A stretch of 64,000 nt of DNA from Corynebacterium phocae (GTDB lineage Bacteria; Actinomycetota; Actinomycetes; Mycobacteriales; Mycobacteriaceae), in NCBI RefSeq assembly GCF_008693075.1, contig NZ_VXKJ01000026.1, positions 1-64,000 on the forward strand, given 5' to 3'. Position numbers and translations under genes: made by a program. Below the pieces are notes generated by a model, which did not search any database, was not told where the DNA came from, and saw only the letters and a list, made by a program, of their open reading frames with translations. Of this stretch, positions 24,918 to 32,556 are shown in pieces; position 1 is the stretch's first letter, and each line of letters opens with the position of its first letter.

Positions 24918-26180
24918 TTATCGCAGAAACCTTGCCAAAAAGGCACCGATGCCCGAAAGCAGACCCAGGCCACCTAGCAGCGCGCCTAGGATAATCCCCA
25001 CGATCTGGTCCGTTGTTAGGCCCATTGTCAGGCCCTGGGATTTCTCCGGTTGCGGCTTTGGTGGCTGGCCGGGAGCTGGCGCTGGTTTTGGAGCCGCGCT
25101 TGGAAGAAGTTGTGGCTTGGGCGCTGGCCGGGAGGGCTGTTCTGGTTGCGCTTTCTCCGGCGCTGGCCGGGAAGGCAGCGCTGGCTGTTCTTTGGGTGCG
25201 GAAGGCACGGAAGGCTTAGAAGGCTGCTGTTTTGGGGGCGTAGGAGGTTCGGATGGTTCGGCAGGCTGTTGTTTATCTGGCGGGGAGGGCAGACGTGGTT
25301 CTTTAGGTGGTTGAAGCTCATCTTGCTGCTGTGGCGGTGCCATGGACTGAGGTTGTTCCGGTGCGGGTTTATCTTTGGTTTCCGGCTCTGGTGCTACCGG
25401 TGAGGGATGCTCTGGATGCTCTGGCTGCGTTTCGGGTGCAGAAGACTCAGAAGGCGAAGACGGCGCAGCGGGTTCCGCAGGCTGCTCCGGCACTGGGGCA
25501 GCGGTGTTAGGCGGGGAGATGGTTTGGGCAATCCACTCGGCGTGCGGGGTCAGCTCCGCGAAGTCCACCAGAATGCGCCCGGCGTGAAGCGTGGAGGACG
25601 TGACGCCAGCGAGTTTTCCGTCAATGAATAGCGGGCCGCCGGAGTCGCCGCGCCGGGCTTGGGCGCCGTCCAGGTATTGCATTTCCACAACGTTGCCGCC
25701 GTGCGTGGTGGAGGAAGAGTGAAGTTGACTGAAGGCGGCATCGGCGTATTTGAGACGGTATTCCGTGCCGCCGCCCCAGCCGTAGACTACCCCGCGGTCG
25801 CGGAACTTAGGTGTCCCGGAATAAATCTCTGGGAAGGCTTCAGTGTCCATGGCCTGCACAGTGTGCAACAGCAGAATGTCCCCGGAAGGGGCTTTGAGCT
25901 TGCGGTCGGTGTTGTAGCGCTTGGAGCCGGTCTGCGAGTGCGGACGGTTTAGCCCGTGGTCAATGTGCGGTTGGTGGGCCGGCGCGGGGGAGCAGTGCTC
26001 GGCGGTAAGCACCCAGTGCGGGGCAATGATTGTTCCCGTACACGCGCCCAGCTGGACAACGTTGCGGGCCCACGGGTCAGTGTCTGTAACCTCGTGGCCG
26101 CCCACAATGGCATGTGCGGGAGTGGCGGTGCCACACAGTAGTGCGGAGGCGGTAACGGCGGCAAGTGCCTTTTTAAACAT
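24918..26180 (-). CDS. Secreted trypsin-like serine protease with Pro-rich stalk and C-terminal membrane anchor
   Basis: A 420-residue S1 protease. Signal peptide 1-24 (ends AHA), then IVGGHEV, the classic mature N-terminus of trypsin-like enzymes. The triad is visible: His62 (LTAEHC), Asp101 (SGDILLL) and Ser180 (RRGDSGGPLF). The catalytic domain ends near 225. A stalk of about 160 residues rich in Pro, Glu, Gln and Lys follows, then a membrane helix (IVGIILGALLGGLGLLSG) and a short basic end. It likely spans the cell wall and acts on extracellular proteins. No LPXTG is present. TAAGAT upstream near 26227 could be its -10. Confidence 0.9.
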   Translation of the reverse strand: MFKKALAAVTASALLCGTATPAHAIVGGHEVTDTDPWARNVVQLGACTGTIIAPHWVLTAEHCSPAPAHQPHIDHGLNRPHSQTGSKRYNTDRKLKAPSGDILLLHTVQAMDTEAFPEIYSGTPKFRDRGVVYGWGGGTEYRLKYADAAFSQLHSSSTTHGGNVVEMQYLDGAQARRGDSGGPLFIDGKLAGVTSSTLHAGRILVDFAELTPHAEWIAQTISPPNTAAPVPEQPAEPAAPSSPSESSAPETQPEHPEHPSPVAPEPETKDKPAPEQPQSMAPPQQQDELQPPKEPRLPSPPDKQQPAEPSEPPTPPKQQPSKPSVPSAPKEQPALPSRPAPEKAQPEQPSRPAPKPQLLPSAAPKPAPAPGQPPKPQPEKSQGLTMGLTTDQIVGIILGALLGGLGLLSGIGAFLARFLR

Positions 26181-26262
26181 TGGGGTTAGCGCTTTCGGTG
26201 AGTAACCAAGAATGACGGGGAAATCTTAGCCGGTGCGCTGGGGAAATGAGAAAAGCGCTCCT

Positions 26263-26418
26263 CTAGGCCCGTGGGGAGTTGGCCCCGGGATCCTGCTGCT
26301 GCCGCAACTTAGGTGTGATGGAAGTGATTAGCCAGAAGATGGCCGTGATGGCGGTGGCAACAGGCGGCGCCAGGAAGAAGCTGATAATCACGCCGACCCC
26401 GGCCAGTGGGCTGTTTGA
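26263..26418 (-). pseudogene. C-terminal remnant of a membrane protein
   Basis: On the minus strand a 51-codon open stretch with native-looking composition begins right after an in-frame TGA. It reads SPLAGVGVIISFFLAPPVATAI and then IFWLITSITPK with a polar Gln/Pro-rich end and a TAG. Two thirds is hydrophobic and it has no start codon, so it looks like the tail of a truncated small membrane protein. Upstream the sequence changes to the accessory patch, suggesting the break is an integration or deletion boundary. The family cannot be named. Confidence 0.4.
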
Positions 26419-26665
26419 TCATTAATATGACACAGTCGCCGTCAGGCAAGGGGTCAAGAGCGCTAGGCGGGCCGGCCGGTATCCCCTCGGCGTGGAGAAA
26501 TCCGCGTTTATCAGTGGTTATGGCTAATTTTTGTTCCCGCTCAGTATTCTGGCAATGGCAGTCGCAGCTCCTTAGAGTCGGTGATTTTTCCGCAGCCCCC
26601 CAATTTGGGCACTATTGCGTGCTGCCGGTGTGATGGAAATTGACCCAGCCAACTTGGGCCAAGGG

Positions 26666-26694
26666 TTGCACGCCGGATACTTCACTTGTATCCT
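26666..26694 (+). promoter_or_regulatory. Promoter with inverted-repeat operator upstream of the AbiEi gene
   Basis: TTGCAC (26666-26671), a 17-bp spacer and TATCCT (26689-26694) make a good promoter. An inverted repeat, GGATAC-7nt-GTATCC (26675-26693), fills the spacer and enters the -10, as expected of an autoregulatory antitoxin operator. A further half-site-like GATAC lies just downstream near 26703. Confidence 0.5.
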
Positions 26695-26724
26695 CCGGGT
26701 TGATACAGGCAAAGAGGAGGGGTG

Positions 26725-27495
26725 GTGCCAGTGGAGGCTATAGACGTCCTTGCTTCGCTGGAAATCTTGGCGGCCGACCAGTGGGGAGTCATCACTGCGA
26801 AGCAGGCTGAACGCGAGGGAATCTCTCGTTTGTGGCTTAGCCGTCTGGTAAAGCGGGAGTATTTGACCCGAGCTCGTCGTGGTGTCTACTTGTTGCCGTC
26901 CTTCTCTAGTGACTCGCAATCAGATTTGAAGGTCGCTTGGATTTCTTTGGTACCTGAAAAATTTTTGGATGAACGTTGGCAGCAATCCAACAAACTCGTT
27001 GTGTCACATGAGTCAGCGGCAGAAGTGCATGGAATCGGTGACTTGATTTCGCAGCAGTTCACCTTTTCCGCGGAGGAACGCAAGCAAAGTAGCCAAGCGG
27101 ATATTCGGATTTACACCCACCGGTTGTTGCCGGACAGTGACGTCGTAAATGTGGACGGGCTGCCCGTGACCTCAGTTGAGCGGACCGTGCTGGATCTAGC
27201 GGAACAAAAAATTGAGTTTAATTATTTGGCTCGGTATGTTGTGGAAGCCTTAGAAAAGCAAGGGGTCGGCTTTGTTGCTTTCCGGAGAAGGCTGAATGCT
27301 GTTGCATCTAGCTACGGCTTTAAATCAGGGAGTGAGCTCATTGATTCCGCCCTCGCGGAGGCGGGTGCTACTGAAGACTTGGAGGACGCGGTGCTGAGGG
27401 GGAATGCGGCATCTGACGTGTTGGCAGCCCTGGCTGAATCTCACAGAGAGTATTTGCAGAAACGGCCTGAGAAATGTGCTTGCAGTGGAATTTAA
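26725..27495 (+). CDS. AbiEi family antitoxin/transcriptional regulator, without its toxin gene
   Basis: About 256 residues. The N-terminus resembles the AbiEi winged-helix domain: LAADQWGVITAKQAEREGISRLWLSRLVKREYLTRARRGVYLLP is the usual HTH plus wing (residues about 12-57). A middle segment with HESAAEVHG and DGLPVTSVERTVLDLAE follows, as in the family. In type IV systems the next gene is the AbiEii nucleotidyltransferase toxin. Here none is present, and an unrelated antitoxin gene follows after 104 bp. The start is uncertain between GTG codons at 26722, 26725 and 26731; AGGAGG at 26715-26720 fits 26725 or 26731. Confidence 0.78.
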   Translation: MPVEAIDVLASLEILAADQWGVITAKQAEREGISRLWLSRLVKREYLTRARRGVYLLPSFSSDSQSDLKVAWISLVPEKFLDERWQQSNKLVVSHESAAEVHGIGDLISQQFTFSAEERKQSSQADIRIYTHRLLPDSDVVNVDGLPVTSVERTVLDLAEQKIEFNYLARYVVEALEKQGVGFVAFRRRLNAVASSYGFKSGSELIDSALAEAGATEDLEDAVLRGNAASDVLAALAESHREYLQKRPEKCACSGI

Positions 27496-27599
27496 TCCCC
27501 TTGAATCACAGTGGGTGGTAAGGGTTTCAAGAGGTAGATGAAAATGTGAATCTTTCGAAATTTTCGTTTTGTCCGTGTGGTCTTGGTAGTCTTGACCCC

Positions 27600-28115
27600 A
27601 TGGCAAAGACACGTAAGGCAGAGCGCACGGTCCTGACGCCCTCGGATGTCCAGGGCATGCTCGATTTGGGGAACTTTCTCAAAAATGGAGTTCACAGCGC
27701 GGAGGCCGCGCTGGTTGGTCCTGACGGTCAAACAGTTCCGCTTCCTCTTGCGGTTTATGAACTCCTGCAGCAAGTTGCTGATGCCGCGCTCCAAGGAAAA
27801 TCGATCGTGGTAGCCCCCGTCGATCAAAAGCTAACGACGCAGGAAGCTGCAGACTTTCTTGGCATTAGCAGGCCTACGCTCGTAAAACTTGTGGAGAATG
27901 GGGAAATCCCTTTTGAACGCACGGCCGGGGGAAAGCACCGTAAGCTCCGGCTCCAGGATGTGCTTTCCTACCAGGAATCGGTGAATCAGCGTCGTCGAGA
28001 GACCCTCAAAGAGATGGCGGAAGAAGTCGGCGGGGAAAGTCTGCTTGCATACGAATACGACATGGAGGCCGTTAACCAAGCAGTCAAGCGTGCCCGCTTG
28101 GAGAGTCAGCAGTGA
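27600..28115 (+). CDS. HTH (excisionase-type) antitoxin paired with a broken PIN toxin
   Basis: A 171-residue protein. The N-terminal part (1-80) is of unknown fold. Residues about 82-130 are an excisionase/MerR-type helix-turn-helix: LTTQEAADFLGISRPTLVKLVENGEIPFERTAGGKHRKL, split here by family boundaries. The helical C-terminus probably wraps the toxin. The ATG at 27600 is 7 nt after TAGTCT, suggesting a leaderless message; a CGAAATTTTCG near-palindrome (27556-27566) may be an operator. The stop overlaps the GTG of the PIN gene, the usual toxin-antitoxin coupling. The antitoxin is intact although the toxin is not. Confidence 0.8.
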   Translation: MAKTRKAERTVLTPSDVQGMLDLGNFLKNGVHSAEAALVGPDGQTVPLPLAVYELLQQVADAALQGKSIVVAPVDQKLTTQEAADFLGISRPTLVKLVENGEIPFERTAGGKHRKLRLQDVLSYQESVNQRRRETLKEMAEEVGGESLLAYEYDMEAVNQAVKRARLESQQ

Positions 28116-28709
28116 CCCGCTTCAGTGCTCTCCTAGATGCCTGCGTGTTAGTTCCGATTGCGCAGACAGATGGTTGGCGGAGGGAGGCTTGTTCAGTCCC
28201 TTATGGAGCCCGCAGATCATCGAAGAAACAGTGAGAGCACTGGAGTTTATTCACCCAGAGATGGCAAAAGATGGCAAGGCGCATCGCCGAGTAGAGGCAA
28301 TGAACTCTGAACTCTGAACTCTGCTTTCAGTGACGCGGAGGTAACTGGTTGGGAAAGATTGCTCTGCGCTATTGATCTTCCTGACACCGACGATCGCCAC
28401 GTTGTGGCCGCAGCTATCAAGGGCAGAGCAGACATTATTGTCACTGCGAACGAAAAAGATTTTCCTCCCTCTTGCTTAAGGCATTTTGGCCTAGATACGC
28501 AGACCCCAGACGAGTTTCTTCTTCATCAGCTCGATCTAGCTCCAACGCGAGTGATGAGAATACTTATGCAGCAGGCACAGGATTACGAAAACCCAGGCAT
28601 CGGGACTTCCGACTTGCTCGATCTATTAGAAAAATGTCAACTTCATCAGTTTGTAGTGGAAGCACGCACTCAGATGTGGCGGTTGCGGGATCTGCCGCCA
28701 CCTGCGTAG
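28112..28709 (+). pseudogene. PIN-domain ribonuclease toxin, inactivated by two frameshifts
   Basis: The GTG start overlaps the antitoxin stop and opens with a PIN-like TRFSALLDACVLVP (first catalytic Asp), but this frame ends at a TGA near 28231. The expected continuation, AEGGLFSPLWSPQIIEETV, is in the +2 frame from about 28172, consistent with a small deletion near 28160-28170. A second shift occurs at a triplicated GAACTCT (28302-28322). After it the rest of the domain (DTDDRHVVAAAI, ADIIVTANEKDFP) is in a third frame to the stop at 28709. Joined, the pieces give a full-length PIN toxin of about 195 residues. As it stands it cannot make active toxin. Confidence 0.75.
28302..28322 (+). repeat. 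Three exact tandem copies of GAACTCT inside the PIN pseudogene
   Basis: GAACTCT occurs at 28302, 28309 and 28316 with no gaps. With one or four copies the two flanking coding frames would join (Met-Asn-Ser-Ala-Phe-Ser); three copies break the frame. Confidence 0.9.
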
Positions 28710-28748
28710 ATCGCCGGCCAAGAAACCAAGCCGGTAGAATTAGCGCTT

Positions 28749-30857
28749 ATGACTAACTTTCCTATTGCGCCTAAGCACCCTATGACCCGCGAGTTCCACG
28801 GACGCAGCTTCGTGGATAACTACGAGTGGCTGCGGGATAAGCAGTCCCCGGAGACGCTGGATTACCTGAACGCGGAAAACGCCTACACGGAGTCTAAGAC
28901 TAAGCAACTGGAGACCCTGACGGAAAACATTTTCCAAGAGGTGAAGTCGCGTGTGAAGGAAACGGATATGTCCGTGCCCACGCGCCGGGGTGACTACTGG
29001 TACTACGGCCGTTCCATCGAGGGCAAGAACTACGGCATTTCCTGCCGTTTGCCGGTGGAAGATGGCCAGGATCCGTGGACCCCGCCGGTCATTCCGGAGG
29101 AGGGCGCACCGGCAGGCGAGCAGGTCCTGCTGGACGTCAATGAGCTGGCAGAGGGCCATGAGTTTTTCTCTTTGGGCGCGTCCACGGTGTCTGAATCTGG
29201 CCGCTTGTTGGCCTATTCGCAAGACACTGCGGGCGATGAGCGGTTCACGCTGTTTGTCAAGGACCTCCAGACCGGGGAGCTGCTGGAAGACCGCCTGGAC
29301 GGCATTCATTACGGCGCTACCTGGATTGGGGATGAGTACATCTTCTACACCACGGTTGATGACGCGTGGCGCGCGGATAAGGTCTGGCGCCACCAGTTGG
29401 GCACCGCGCAGGACCAGGACGTGCTGGTTTTTGAGGAAAAAGACGAGCACTTCAACGTTGGTGTAGGAAAAGCGCGCAGCGATAAGTACGTGTTCATCGG
29501 CCTTGGTTCCAAGCTCACCAGTGAGGCCTGGGTCATTGAAGCAGATACTCCCGATGCCGCCCCGAAGTTACTGTGGCAGCGCGAGACGGGCGTGGATTAC
29601 GACGTGGACCACGCCGTGGTGGGTGGCAAGGACTATTGGGTGGTCACCCACAACGCCACCGGCCCGAACTTTGAGGTGGGCTACTGCGAGGTCGGTGACT
29701 TAAAGCCCCTACGGGAGCTTAACGTCCTGATGGCGCACAGTGACACGGTGCGTATTGAGGGCGTGGATACCTACCGTGACCATATTGCGGTGGGTTACCG
29801 GCGCGGGGGCATCGGCAGAGCTGCGATCATGGACGTGCGCGCAGGATGGGGCGCGTTTGATGAGCTGACCTTTAAAGAGGAGCTCTACACCGTGGCTATT
29901 GGTGGCAACCCGGAGTGGGACGCGCCGGTGCTGCGCGTGAGCTACACCTCCTTCATCGAGCCGGGTCAGCTGTTTGATTACCGCGTGGCTACTGGCGAAT
30001 ACACGCTGTTGAAATCCCAGGAAATCCCCGGCGGCTACAACAAGGATGATTATGTGGCCTACCGCATGTGGGCTGAAGCAGAAGACGGCGCGCGCATCCC
30101 GGTGTCTGTTATCCACCGCGCGGACCTGGACCGTACCAAGCCCAACCCGGCGCTGCTGTATGCCTACGGCTCCTATGAGATGAGCATTGACCCGTACTTC
30201 TCCGTCTTCCGCCTGTCCCTGATGGACCGCGGCATGATCTATGCCATCGCGCACGTGCGCGGCGGTGGGGAGATGGGCCGGTCGTGGTACGACGAAGGCA
30301 AGATGCTCAATAAGAAAAACACGTTCACCGACTTCATTGCGGTTGCTGATGACTTGATTGCCCGCCGCGTGACCACGCCTAAGACGTTGGTGGCTGAGGG
30401 CGGTTCCGCCGGTGGCTTGCTCATGGGCGCGGTGGCCAACATGGCGCCGGATAGGTTTGTGGGCATCCAGGCGAATGTGCCGTTTGTGGACCCGCTGACC
30501 TCTATTTTGAAGCCGGAGCTGCCGCTGACCATCCCCGAGTGGGAGGAGTGGGGGGATCCGTACCATGACCCGGAGGTCTATGACTACATGTTGTCGTACT
30601 CTCCGTACGAGAACGTGGCGGCTCAGGACTACCCGGACATCTTGGCGCTGACCTCGCTCAATGACACCCGCGTGCTGTACGTGGAGCCGGCCAAGTGGAT
30701 TGCCAAGCTGCGGGATACCGCTTCCTCGGGTGAGTTCTTGCTCAAGACGGAAATGGCTGCCGGCCACGGCGGCGTCTCCGGGCGCTACGCGAAGTGGCGC
30801 CAGAACGCCTTCGAGTTCGCCTGGACCATCAACAAGGCCACCGGCGCGACGGAATAG
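28749..30857 (+). CDS. ptrB: S9 family prolyl oligopeptidase (oligopeptidase B-like)
   Basis: A 702-residue cytosolic serine peptidase. The N-terminal two thirds form the gating beta-propeller; the C-terminal third is an alpha/beta hydrolase. The nucleophile is the Ser of EGGSAGGLLMGA, with Asp in TSLNDTRVLY and His in GHGGVSGRY. The overall pattern (YEWLRDKQSPETLDYLNAEN near the start, HVRGGGEMGRSWY) matches oligopeptidase B, which trims short peptides after basic residues. It probably recycles peptides. The ATG at 28749 matches the usual start. It follows the toxin remnant by 39 bp and marks the return to the ordinary chromosome. Confidence 0.93.
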   Translation: MTNFPIAPKHPMTREFHGRSFVDNYEWLRDKQSPETLDYLNAENAYTESKTKQLETLTENIFQEVKSRVKETDMSVPTRRGDYWYYGRSIEGKNYGISCRLPVEDGQDPWTPPVIPEEGAPAGEQVLLDVNELAEGHEFFSLGASTVSESGRLLAYSQDTAGDERFTLFVKDLQTGELLEDRLDGIHYGATWIGDEYIFYTTVDDAWRADKVWRHQLGTAQDQDVLVFEEKDEHFNVGVGKARSDKYVFIGLGSKLTSEAWVIEADTPDAAPKLLWQRETGVDYDVDHAVVGGKDYWVVTHNATGPNFEVGYCEVGDLKPLRELNVLMAHSDTVRIEGVDTYRDHIAVGYRRGGIGRAAIMDVRAGWGAFDELTFKEELYTVAIGGNPEWDAPVLRVSYTSFIEPGQLFDYRVATGEYTLLKSQEIPGGYNKDDYVAYRMWAEAEDGARIPVSVIHRADLDRTKPNPALLYAYGSYEMSIDPYFSVFRLSLMDRGMIYAIAHVRGGGEMGRSWYDEGKMLNKKNTFTDFIAVADDLIARRVTTPKTLVAEGGSAGGLLMGAVANMAPDRFVGIQANVPFVDPLTSILKPELPLTIPEWEEWGDPYHDPEVYDYMLSYSPYENVAAQDYPDILALTSLNDTRVLYVEPAKWIAKLRDTASSGEFLLKTEMAAGHGGVSGRYAKWRQNAFEFAWTINKATGATE

Positions 30858-30898
30858 TTGCCGCGCGAAACCGGGCAGGCTGTGCGATAATTCCCAGT

Positions 30899-31576
30899 AT
30901 GCGCGGTCTGCTCCTGGTTTCGGTCTCAAGTATCTTTGCCGGCACTCGGGAAGGTGCCGCCCGGCTGGTTGCGGAATTAGACAGCCGGGGCGTGCCGGTG
31001 TCGCTGTTGGTGGCACCGCACATTGATGGTTCGTGGCATCTAGCTAAAGACCCCGGGACTATGGCCTGGCTGCGGGAGCAGCAAGACTCTGGCCGGGCGC
31101 TTATCCTCAACGGGTTCGACCAAGCCGCCCAGGGCCGGCGTGCGGAGTTTGCCAATCTGCCGCCTCATGAGGCCAAGCTCCGGTTGGCCGGGGCCACCCG
31201 CCAGATGGCCCAGCTGGGGTTTGTTACCGGTATCTTCGCGCCGCCGCGGTGGCGCATGTCGCCCGGGGCGCTGGAGGTCTTACCGGAATTCGATTTCCGG
31301 CTGGCGGCCTCCACCAACGGCATTCACCAGCTGGATTCGGGCCGTTTGCACCAAACCCGGAACCTTTCCTACGGTGAGGGCTTTGGCTCGGCCAAGTGGT
31401 GGCGTCGCAACATCATCAAAGCTGCCGGGCGCTCCGCGCAGCGCGGTAATACCGTGCGGTTGTCCGTCTCCGCCCGGACGCTGCACGAGGACAAGGTCAT
31501 GCGCGACTTCCTCAAGGCGGTCGATAGCGCAGCCGGCGCCGGTGCCCGCCCGGCTGATTACACGGCGTTTTTCTAG
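30899..31576 (+). CDS. DUF2334 / polysaccharide deacetylase-like protein
   Basis: A 225-residue cytosolic protein starting MRGLLLVSVSSIF. It has the DUF2334 pattern: RGVPVSLLVAPH, ILNGFDQ, ATRQMAQLGFVTGIFAPPRWRMS, and late LSVSARTLHEDKVM. The fold is related to polysaccharide deacetylases, but the metal-binding residues of true deacetylases are not clearly conserved, so activity is uncertain. The ATG at 30899 lies 7 nt after GATAAT (30886-30891), pointing to a leaderless transcript of its own despite the 41-bp gap to the peptidase gene. Confidence 0.75.
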   Translation: MRGLLLVSVSSIFAGTREGAARLVAELDSRGVPVSLLVAPHIDGSWHLAKDPGTMAWLREQQDSGRALILNGFDQAAQGRRAEFANLPPHEAKLRLAGATRQMAQLGFVTGIFAPPRWRMSPGALEVLPEFDFRLAASTNGIHQLDSGRLHQTRNLSYGEGFGSAKWWRRNIIKAAGRSAQRGNTVRLSVSARTLHEDKVMRDFLKAVDSAAGAGARPADYTAFF

Positions 31577-31590
31577 GTATTCCTCTCTGA

Positions 31591-31612
31591 CAGGGGGAGC
31601 TTTTACCCCCTG
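31591..31612 (+). terminator. Possible hairpin terminator after the DUF2334 gene
   Basis: CAGGGGG (31591-31597) pairs with CCCCCTG (31606-31612) around an 8-nt loop, 15 bp after the stop. There is no clear T-run, so termination is only probable. Confidence 0.4.
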
Positions 31613-31726
31613 GACAGTGGAAACGATGCCCATTAGAATGCCGGTAACCAGGCCGTGGGTGTCATTGGGCCCTAGGCGAAGTTTTGGTCTTTCGGGCCAT
31701 GAAGTAAGGAGAAAACAATCGGTATC

Positions 31727-31858
31727 ATGGAATTCCTCGTCATAGCGATCACTTTAATCATTCCTGTTCTCATCATTTTCGTGGCTTTCAAAGGCGCGCA
31801 AATATTGCTTGAGATCCGAAAGGATACGAAGCAGATCTTGAAAGAGGTTAGGAAATAA
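31727..31858 (+). CDS. Small single-pass membrane protein (43 residues)
   Basis: A short frame starts MEFLVIAITLIIPVLIIFVAF, one perfect membrane helix, followed by a charged amphipathic tail (LLEIRKDTKQILKEVRK). AAGGAG at 31706-31711 lies 15 nt before the ATG, which is too far. It lies 6 nt before an in-frame ATC at 31718, so the true start may be earlier. The strong hydrophobic/charged split and the ribosome site argue that it is translated. It could be a small regulatory membrane protein; no family is recognised. Confidence 0.5.
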   Translation: MEFLVIAITLIIPVLIIFVAFKGAQILLEIRKDTKQILKEVRK

Positions 31859-32130
31859 ATTTCCTTGGCCTAGACAATGTGGCACGCAAGTGCCATGTTC
31901 GCCCGCTTTTCTACGGGAGTAGACCGGGTGCCGATGGGTGATGCTTGCCCATCGGCACTGTCATCTGGCCCTTCATCTGCGCTGGTATCCGGTGCTCTCC
32001 CTAGTGCTTTTCGCCATTGTCTGATCCTGCTAAACAGCAACATTCATAAAGGAATCGCTGTACTGTGGGCTCTAGGTGGGAACCAGCGGGCCTGGTCACA
32101 AGGCCCTCCCCAGTTTGGAAAGGCACTCAG
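31859..32130 (+). other. Structured intergenic segment before the SdpI-like gene
   Basis: Two strong hairpins lie close together: TGGCAC-GCAA-GTGCCA (31880-31895, with a GNRA-like tetraloop) and an 11-bp perfect stem GTGCCGATGGG / CCCATCGGCAC (31928-31938 with 31948-31958, 9-nt loop). Neither is followed by a T-run. No coding frame is convincing. It could be a structured leader or a small RNA, or just terminator-like debris. Confidence 0.35.
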
Positions 32131-32466
32131 ATGACCGCTTATTCAATAATTATGGCCGTAACTTTGCTCCTGGCGGGAGCAATCATGTTGTGGTCCGGAA
32201 TTAAGGCCCGACAAGGTGCCCTGCGCAGAAACATGTGGATCGGCATTCGGACCCCAGCTCTTCTGGCCAGCGACGAGGGCTGGATCGAAGGCCACAAAGC
32301 CGCAGCACCCTATTTGATAGCAAGCAGTATCCCACTTTTCGCAGGTGGCGTCTTCTGCTTGTTTGCCCAGGAATCCCTTCTCGCTTGGGTTGGCCTGCCG
32401 GTGGTCACTGTGATGTTGCTCCTGGTTTTGATCGGCTCTCAAAAAGCCAATTCGGCAGTGAAATAG
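32131..32466 (+). CDS. SdpI family membrane protein
   Basis: A 111-residue protein with three membrane helices (about 5-22, 60-80 and 86-105). Between helices one and two is the SdpI signature region RRNMWIGIRTPALLASDEGWIEGHK, including the IGIRTP turn. In Bacillus, SdpI is the immunity protein against the SDP killing factor, but most family members, including those in corynebacteria, have no known role. GGAAAGG lies at fair spacing before the ATG at 32131. It converges on the nuclease gene. Confidence 0.82.
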   Translation: MTAYSIIMAVTLLLAGAIMLWSGIKARQGALRRNMWIGIRTPALLASDEGWIEGHKAAAPYLIASSIPLFAGGVFCLFAQESLLAWVGLPVVTVMLLLVLIGSQKANSAVK

Positions 32467-32518
32467 GCTTTCCTTTGGGAGCTGCAGGCTGTTTGACCCG
32501 CGCGCTCCTTCCACACTG

Positions 32519-32545
32519 CCTGGCGGGCCACCCTGGGCCGCCAGG
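32519..32545. terminator. Hairpin between the convergent SdpI-like and nuclease genes
   Basis: CCTGGCGG (32519-32526) pairs perfectly with CCGCCAGG (32538-32545). It lies between two gene ends, so it can serve both strands. It lacks a long T-run. Confidence 0.5.
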
Positions 32546-32556
32546 CCCCTGCCGTT

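Noticed and set aside
29709-31016. 435-codon open frame antisense to the prolyl oligopeptidase
   Set aside because: Composition is that of a shadow frame in GC-rich coding DNA, and the plus strand has an unmistakable S9 peptidase.
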